Positions 5,919 through 10,191 of a stretch of 10,191 bases of DNA are shown one piece after another. Both the position numbers and the translations under genes were made by a program. Positions within the stretch are counted from its first letter, which is position 1, and the number at the start of each line of letters is the position of its first letter. The stretch is from positions 1 to 10,191 of the forward strand of contig JAFPYK010000221.1 of the NCBI GenBank assembly GCA_017412265.1, read 5' to 3'. Source of the stretch: Lachnospiraceae bacterium (lineage in GTDB: Bacteria > Bacillota > Clostridia > Lachnospirales > Lachnospiraceae). Under the pieces are notes generated by a model. It saw only the letters and a list, made by a program, of their open reading frames with translations, had not been told where the DNA came from and did not search any database.

Positions 5919-6968
5919 ATGGATTATAAGAGTGCAGGAGTAGATATTGAAGCCGGTTATGAGTCTGTCAGGCTGATGAAGGAGCATGTCGCGAAGACCA
6001 TGCGCCGCGAGGTGCTGGGAGGACTCGGCGGTTTCTCCGGCGCATTTGACATGAGCGCGCTGAAGCAGATGGAGGAGCCGGTGCTTTTATCCGGCACGGA
6101 CGGCGTCGGGACGAAGCTGAAGCTGGCCTTCCTGATGGACCGGCATCACACGGTGGGCATCGACTGCGTGGCGATGTGCGTGAACGACGTGGCCTGCGCG
6201 GGCGGGGAACCGCTCTTCTTCCTGGATTATATCGCCTGCGGCAAGAACGAGCCGGAGAAGATCGCGCAGATCGTGCGCGGTGTGGCGGAGGGCTGCGTGC
6301 AGGCGGGCGCGGCGCTGATCGGCGGCGAGACCGCGGAGATGCCCGGCTTCTATCCGGAGGATGAGTATGACCTCGCGGGATTTGCCGTGGGAGCGGCGGA
6401 CCGGAAGGAGATGATCACCGGAGCGGACATCTGCCCGGGTGATGTGCTCGTCGGCTTGGCTTCCTCGGGCGTGCATTCGAACGGCTTCTCGCTGGTGCGG
6501 AAGGTATTTGCGCTGAACGGCCCGGAGGCGGCAGAGAATCTGGAGACCTTCTACGAGGAACTCGGAGAGGAGCTCGGAGACGCGCTTCTGCGCCCGACCA
6601 AGATCTATGTGAAGGCGCTTCGGGCGATCCGCGAGGCGGGCGTGCGTGTGAAGGGCTGCAGCCACATCACGGGAGGCGGCTTCTATGAGAACGTGCCGCG
6701 GATGCTCCCGGACGGCGTGACCGCGAAGATTCGCAAGGACAGCTATCCGATGCTTCCGATCTTCCCGCTGATCCAGAGGACCGGCGAGATCGCGGAGCAG
6801 ATGATGTATAACACATTTAACATGGGCATCTGCATGGTGCTCGCGGTGCGCGAGGCGGATGTGAAGAGTGTCCTGGCCGCAGCGCAGGAAGCCGGGGAGC
6901 AGGCGTACGTGATCGGTGAGGTCACCGCGTCCGCGAATCCGGAGGAAAAAGGAGTCGTCTTATGCTGA
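5919..6968 (+). CDS. purM: Phosphoribosylformylglycinamidine cyclo-ligase (AIR synthetase)
   Basis: Closes the imidazole ring: FGAM plus ATP gives AIR, the fifth step of IMP synthesis. 349 residues, about the usual 340-350. Visible family blocks: MSALKQM, LLSGTDGVGTKLKLA (57-70, ATP-binding loop), TVGIDCVAMCVNDV (78-91), GGETAEMPGFY (135-145), SSGVHSNGFSLVR, and a C-terminal HITGGGFYENVPRML and MMYNTFNMGICM. This is the PurM/PurL/SelD superfamily; the length and SGTDGVGTK identify PurM. The start at 5919 follows AAAGGGAAG (5906-5914). Its last bases overlap purN by 7 bp, so translation is probably coupled. Confidence 0.97.
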   Translation: MDYKSAGVDIEAGYESVRLMKEHVAKTMRREVLGGLGGFSGAFDMSALKQMEEPVLLSGTDGVGTKLKLAFLMDRHHTVGIDCVAMCVNDVACAGGEPLFFLDYIACGKNEPEKIAQIVRGVAEGCVQAGAALIGGETAEMPGFYPEDEYDLAGFAVGAADRKEMITGADICPGDVLVGLASSGVHSNGFSLVRKVFALNGPEAAENLETFYEELGEELGDALLRPTKIYVKALRAIREAGVRVKGCSHITGGGFYENVPRMLPDGVTAKIRKDSYPMLPIFPLIQRTGEIAEQMMYNTFNMGICMVLAVREADVKSVLAAAQEAGEQAYVIGEVTASANPEEKGVVLC

Positions 6969-7594
6969 GAGCAGCGGTACTGGTCTCCGGCGGAGGCACG
7001 AACTTGCAGGCCATCCTGGACCGGGTCGCGGACGGGACGGTGACGAACGTGCAGATCGCCGTGGTGATCAGCAACAAGAAGGATGCTTACGCGCTCACGC
7101 GTGCGGAGGCGGTCGGCGTGGAGGGCCTGTGCATCTCCCCGAAGGATTACCCGGACAAGGAGGCATTCGGCGCGGCCATGGTCGCGGCCCTGCGGGAGAG
7201 AGCGATCGACCTCGTGGTGCTTGCGGGCTATCTGGTGATCGTGCCGGAGAACCTCGTGGCGGCCTACCCGAACCGGATCGTGAACATCCATCCGGCCCTG
7301 ATTCCCTCCTTCTGCGGGATGGGCTATTACGGGCTGAAGGTGCACGAGGCGGTGCTCGCGAGGGGCGTCAAGGTGACCGGGGCGACCGTGCATTTTGTGG
7401 ACGCGCTGGCCGATCACGGGCCGATCATCGCCCAGAAGGCGGTCTGCGTGCGGGATGATGACACGCCCGAGACGCTGCAGAGGCGCGTGATGGAGGAAGC
7501 CGAGTGGATCCTGCTGCCGCAGGCGCTGGATGATATTGCAAATGACCGGATCGAAGTGGTCGGATCCGTGGTACGCAGAAAGGATAAGAAATGA
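6962..7594 (+). CDS. purN: Phosphoribosylglycinamide formyltransferase, 10-formyl-THF dependent
   Basis: Transfers a formyl group from 10-formyltetrahydrofolate to GAR, the third step of IMP synthesis. 210 residues, the normal size. SGGGTN (9-14) is the phosphate-binding loop; N108 and H110 in NIHPALIP and D151 in HFVDALADHGP are the catalytic triad equivalent to E. coli N106, H108 and D144. The stretch after the triad His reads SFCGMGYYG, a form seen in other Clostridia, in place of the enterobacterial KYPGLHTH. The ATG at 6962 overlaps the purM stop by 7 bp with AAAAAGGAG at 6944-6952 as its ribosome site. It overlaps purD by 4 bp (ATGA). Formate-dependent PurT is a different family and is excluded. 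Confidence 0.97.
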   Translation: MLRAAVLVSGGGTNLQAILDRVADGTVTNVQIAVVISNKKDAYALTRAEAVGVEGLCISPKDYPDKEAFGAAMVAALRERAIDLVVLAGYLVIVPENLVAAYPNRIVNIHPALIPSFCGMGYYGLKVHEAVLARGVKVTGATVHFVDALADHGPIIAQKAVCVRDDDTPETLQRRVMEEAEWILLPQALDDIANDRIEVVGSVVRRKDKK

Positions 7595-8862
7595 AGGTCT
7601 TAGTCGTTGGTTCCGGCGGAAGAGAGCATGCGATTGTCTGGAAGCTGCTCCAGAGCCCGAAGGTGGAGAAGGTTTACTGCGCGCCGGGGAACGGAGGCAT
7701 CTCGCAGATCGCGGAGTGCGTGCCGATCGGGGCGATGGAATTCGAGAAGCTGGCCGATTATGCCGAAAAGGAGGGCATCGGCCTGACGGTGATCGGTATG
7801 GATGATCCGCTGGTGGGCGGCGTCGTGGACGTGTTTGAGGCGCGCGGGCTGCGGGTCTTCGGACCGCGGGCGAACGCGGCGATCATCGAGGGATCGAAGG
7901 CATTTTCCAAGGAATTGATGAAGAAGTACGGGATTCCGACGGCGGCCTATGAGGTGGTCCACAGCCCGGAGGAAGCGAGAGCCTATCTGGAGACGAGCGA
8001 GTATCCGATCGTGCTGAAGGCGGACGGGCTGGCGCTCGGCAAGGGCGTCCTGATCTGCCAGACGAAGGAAGAGGCCATGGCCGGCGTGGATACGCTGATG
8101 GTGCAGAAGCAGTTCGGCTCCGCGGGCGATACGATCGTCATCGAGGAGTTCATGACCGGCCGCGAGGTGTCGGTGCTTTCCTTCTGTGACGGCAGGACGA
8201 TCCGCATCATGACGAGCGCTCAGGATCACAAGCGCGCCAAGGACGGTGACCGGGGGCTCAATACCGGAGGCATGGGCACGTTTTCGCCGAGTCCGTTCTT
8301 CACGAAGGAGATCGAAGAGGAGTGTATGGAGACGATCTTCCGGCCGACGCTTGCCGCGATGGCGGCGGAGGGACGGCCGTTTACCGGCGTGCTCTTCTTC
8401 GGCCTGATGCTCACCGAGAAGGGACCGAAGGTGCTGGAGTACAATGCGCGCTTCGGCGACCCGGAGACGCAGGTGGTGCTGCCCCGCATGGAAAATGACC
8501 TGCTGGAGGTCTTCGAGGCATGCGTGGATGGGACGCTCGACCAGGTCGAGCTTCGTTTCGCGGACAACGCGGCGGTCTGCGTGGTGCTGGCCTCCGACGG
8601 ATATCCGGAGCATTACGAGCGCGGCTTCGTGATCGAAGGCCTGGAGCGTTTCGAAGGCCGTGACGGGTACTATTGCTTCCACGCCGGCACGAAGGCGACG
8701 GAGAAGGGCATCGTGACCAACGGCGGCCGTGTGCTCGGTGTGACCGCGCTCGGCGGGGACCTGCACGAGGCGAAGAGAAACGCCTACGAGGCCGTGGAGT
8801 GGGTCGGATTCGAGAACAAATACTTCCGCCATGACATCGGCCAGGCATTTGAGGAGAGATGA
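7591..8862 (+). CDS. purD: Phosphoribosylamine-glycine ligase (GAR synthetase)
   Basis: ATP-grasp enzyme joining phosphoribosylamine and glycine to form GAR, the second step of IMP synthesis. 423 residues, typical. N-domain: KVLVVGSGGREHAI (2-15), APGNGG (31-36) and the substrate loop MDDPLVGG (70-77), where enterobacteria have PEAPLVAG. The ATP-grasp region spans KAFSKELMKKYGIPTA (103-118), VLKADGLALGKGV (141-153), IEEFMTG (184-190), the DHKRAKDGDRGLNTGGMG loop (212-229) and LEYNARFGDPETQ (282-294) with the metal ligands E and N. Translation is probably coupled to purN through the ATGA overlap, with AAAGGA a few bases upstream. It is the last gene of the operon. No fusion to purM or purN, as occurs in animals. 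Confidence 0.97.
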   Translation: MKVLVVGSGGREHAIVWKLLQSPKVEKVYCAPGNGGISQIAECVPIGAMEFEKLADYAEKEGIGLTVIGMDDPLVGGVVDVFEARGLRVFGPRANAAIIEGSKAFSKELMKKYGIPTAAYEVVHSPEEARAYLETSEYPIVLKADGLALGKGVLICQTKEEAMAGVDTLMVQKQFGSAGDTIVIEEFMTGREVSVLSFCDGRTIRIMTSAQDHKRAKDGDRGLNTGGMGTFSPSPFFTKEIEEECMETIFRPTLAAMAAEGRPFTGVLFFGLMLTEKGPKVLEYNARFGDPETQVVLPRMENDLLEVFEACVDGTLDQVELRFADNAAVCVVLASDGYPEHYERGFVIEGLERFEGRDGYYCFHAGTKATEKGIVTNGGRVLGVTALGGDLHEAKRNAYEAVEWVGFENKYFRHDIGQAFEER

Positions 8863-8889
8863 TTCTGCGGCGAAGAGATGAACAGTAAC

Positions 8890-8922
8890 AGGGCCATGGT
8901 TCCCGGGCGGAACCATGGCCCT
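8890..8922. terminator. Hairpin between purD and the converging isomerase-like gene
   Basis: A perfect inverted repeat, GGGCCATGGTTCC (8891-8903) and GGAACCATGGCCC (8909-8921) with loop CGGGC, plus an A-T closing pair (8890/8922). Neither strand has a good run of Ts after the stem (TTGTCG on plus, TGTTAC on minus), so it may stall both convergent transcripts or protect their 3' ends rather than be a textbook terminator. Confidence 0.65.
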
Positions 8923-8952
8923 TGTCGTCGGATGATCTTATATGCGCAAATC

Positions 8953-10191
8953 TCAGATGCTTGTATCCAGCTTCAGGTTCGGGATGAATTTGCAGAATTC
9001 CCGGATCTCCTTGCGGTAATCGCCGCGCATCTCCACGAAGTGGTGGATGTACGGGCCGTCAAGCAGCCGGTCTTCGACCTTCTGCAGGTCCTCGAACTCC
9101 GCCCAGAAGTAGTTGCCCTGTGTCTGCGGTCCTTCGGTGGAGCGGCAGATCAGCGGAAGGATCATGTAATCGCCGCTCTCCTGATCCATGCGCGCCACGG
9201 TGTACTCGCCGTCCACGGCCCGGAACCAGGACTTCTGGTCGATAATCTTCGCCGTGCTGCCGACGCCGCTCGGCGTCTTCTGAGAGATCGGGAACGGTCC
9301 GCAGTGCCACAGAAGCTCGACGTTGCGGTTCTGCGGATGACGCACGGTGAACTCGCCGAAGAGCGGCTTGCCCTCGCCGAGCGTCGCGCACTCCAGAAGA
9401 ACGGTCGTCAGAACCGCGTTCATATCACTCTCGCAGGAGACCAGATAGCCCATGTCATATAAGATCGCGTAAGGCACGCAGGGCCGCAGGCCGTCGAACA
9501 TGTTCGGCACGGCCGACCAGCACTCTGCGGAGATCGCGTCGAGGCGGAACTCCTCGAACAGGCGCTTGATGGTCACGACATAAGCGGCCATCCCGTGGAC
9601 ATGCTTCGCGCTGATCTCATCGAGCTGATAGCTGCGGCGGATGTGATCCTCGATCTCCTGGACCTCCGGCGGATTCTCCTCGAGAACCGCCTTCATCCGC
9701 TTCTCCATCACGGTGAAGTTGATCGGGATGATCTTCACGCCGAACTTCTCCAGCAGCTCGCCCTCGTTCCAGATGACCGAGAAGAACGGGCCGGGACGGA
9801 GGCCGATCTGGCCGATGCGCAGGCCCTTGAAGTTCTTCACCATGCAGGCGACGCGGATAAAGCTCTCGAAGCCCTCCTTGAACTCGTCGCTCTCCACCTC
9901 GCAGCAGGGCAGATGAGAGAAGGGCACGTGAAGCCTTAACATCTGGCGGGACACTGCGAAGAGACCGCACTGCGAGTCGGTCGGGCGCATGCCGTTCTCA
10001 TAATATTCATCGTCCAGAGGAGCCCAGATCAGCACCGGCAGGCCCATGGCCTTCGCGATGTCGGCCGCGGCTGCTTCATTGCCGAAGTTGCAGTTGATGA
10101 TGAAGACCGCGTCGACCTTCTCTGCCTTGAAGCGCTCGATGCAGGCCTCCGCGGAAGCATCGTCGTAGACCAGATCCTTAATTCCGATGCC
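8953..10191 (-). CDS. L-fucose/L-arabinose isomerase-like protein, N-terminus beyond the window
   Basis: 413 residues are visible; the frame stays open to the right edge and the true start lies outside. The fold and motifs fit the L-fucose/arabinose isomerase-like superfamily (COG2407). An early stretch DAVFIINCNFGNEAAAADIAKAMGLPV resembles the DAVvvchCNFGNE block; then WAPLDDE, RIGQIGLRP with FFSVIWNE, AISAECWSAVP (222-228, Glu223 a candidate metal ligand), CESDMNAVLTTVL (253-265), and LLWHCGPFP (294-302) near the C-terminal domain. These isomerases interconvert aldoses and ketoses in the cytoplasm using a divalent metal; the sugar is not known and the family has members of unknown role. An internal ATG at 10047 would remove conserved sequence, so it is not the start. 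It is transcribed towards purD and not part of the purine operon. Confidence 0.85.
   Translation of the reverse strand, partial: GIGIKDLVYDDASAEACIERFKAEKVDAVFIINCNFGNEAAAADIAKAMGLPVLIWAPLDDEYYENGMRPTDSQCGLFAVSRQMLRLHVPFSHLPCCEVESDEFKEGFESFIRVACMVKNFKGLRIGQIGLRPGPFFSVIWNEGELLEKFGVKIIPINFTVMEKRMKAVLEENPPEVQEIEDHIRRSYQLDEISAKHVHGMAAYVVTIKRLFEEFRLDAISAECWSAVPNMFDGLRPCVPYAILYDMGYLVSCESDMNAVLTTVLLECATLGEGKPLFGEFTVRHPQNRNVELLWHCGPFPISQKTPSGVGSTAKIIDQKSWFRAVDGEYTVARMDQESGDYMILPLICRSTEGPQTQGNYFWAEFEDLQKVEDRLLDGPYIHHFVEMRGDYRKEIREFCKFIPNLKLDTSI

Noticed and set aside
7600..8916. A 438-codon open frame on the minus strand opposite purD
   Set aside because: It is the antisense shadow of a highly conserved GC-rich purD gene; its His/Arg/Leu-rich composition looks like no folded protein and it has no ribosome site.
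8878..9939. Plus-strand open frames at 8878-9462 and 9595-9939
   Set aside because: Antisense to the isomerase-like gene; the minus-strand frame has conserved family motifs and is much longer.

Overview
The window looks like chromosomal DNA from a GC-rich member of the Clostridia (Bacillota), most likely near Lachnospiraceae. The reasons are: strong AGGAGG-type ribosome sites before nearly every gene; a bacterial class A RNase P RNA, as expected for Clostridia rather than Bacilli; a purE-purM-purN-purD arrangement; Thr/Pro/Glu-rich linker lipoproteins of the kind common in gut Clostridia; and small XRE regulators fused to membrane segments. This placement is inferred from sequence features, not from a database comparison.

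Left part, plus strand (2-3259). A truncated double-GNAT acetyltransferase runs in from the left edge. After a 132-bp gap comes a tight four-gene unit: a PAP2-like membrane protein, an XRE regulator with a membrane tail, a YhbS-like GNAT acetyltransferase, and a small protein-kinase-fold phosphotransferase. The first three overlap by 14 bp at each junction and the fourth follows after 13 bp, so co-transcription and translational coupling are likely. A perfect 14-bp hairpin (3303-3337) ends the unit and probably serves the converging lipoprotein gene too.

Middle part. On the minus strand lie a lipoprotein with seven PETTT heptads (3382-4095) and, upstream of it, the RNase P RNA gene rnpB (4188-4538) with a clear promoter. 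Divergent from rnpB on the plus strand is an HD-domain phosphohydrolase of the YfbR/HDDC2 type.

Right part. A promoter overlapping the end of the HD gene leads through a short AT-rich leader into purE-purM-purN-purD (5348-8862), four enzymes of IMP synthesis. The last three are joined by 7-bp and 4-bp overlaps. A hairpin follows, and a minus-strand L-fucose/L-arabinose isomerase-like protein runs off the right edge.

Most of the window is ordinary housekeeping sequence. The parts worth a second look are the PAP2/XRE/GNAT/kinase unit with its non-canonical PAP2 motifs, the repeat lipoprotein, the mirrored -10 elements between rnpB and the HD gene, and the AT-rich purE leader. I see no mobile element, CRISPR array, tRNA or convincing new system.
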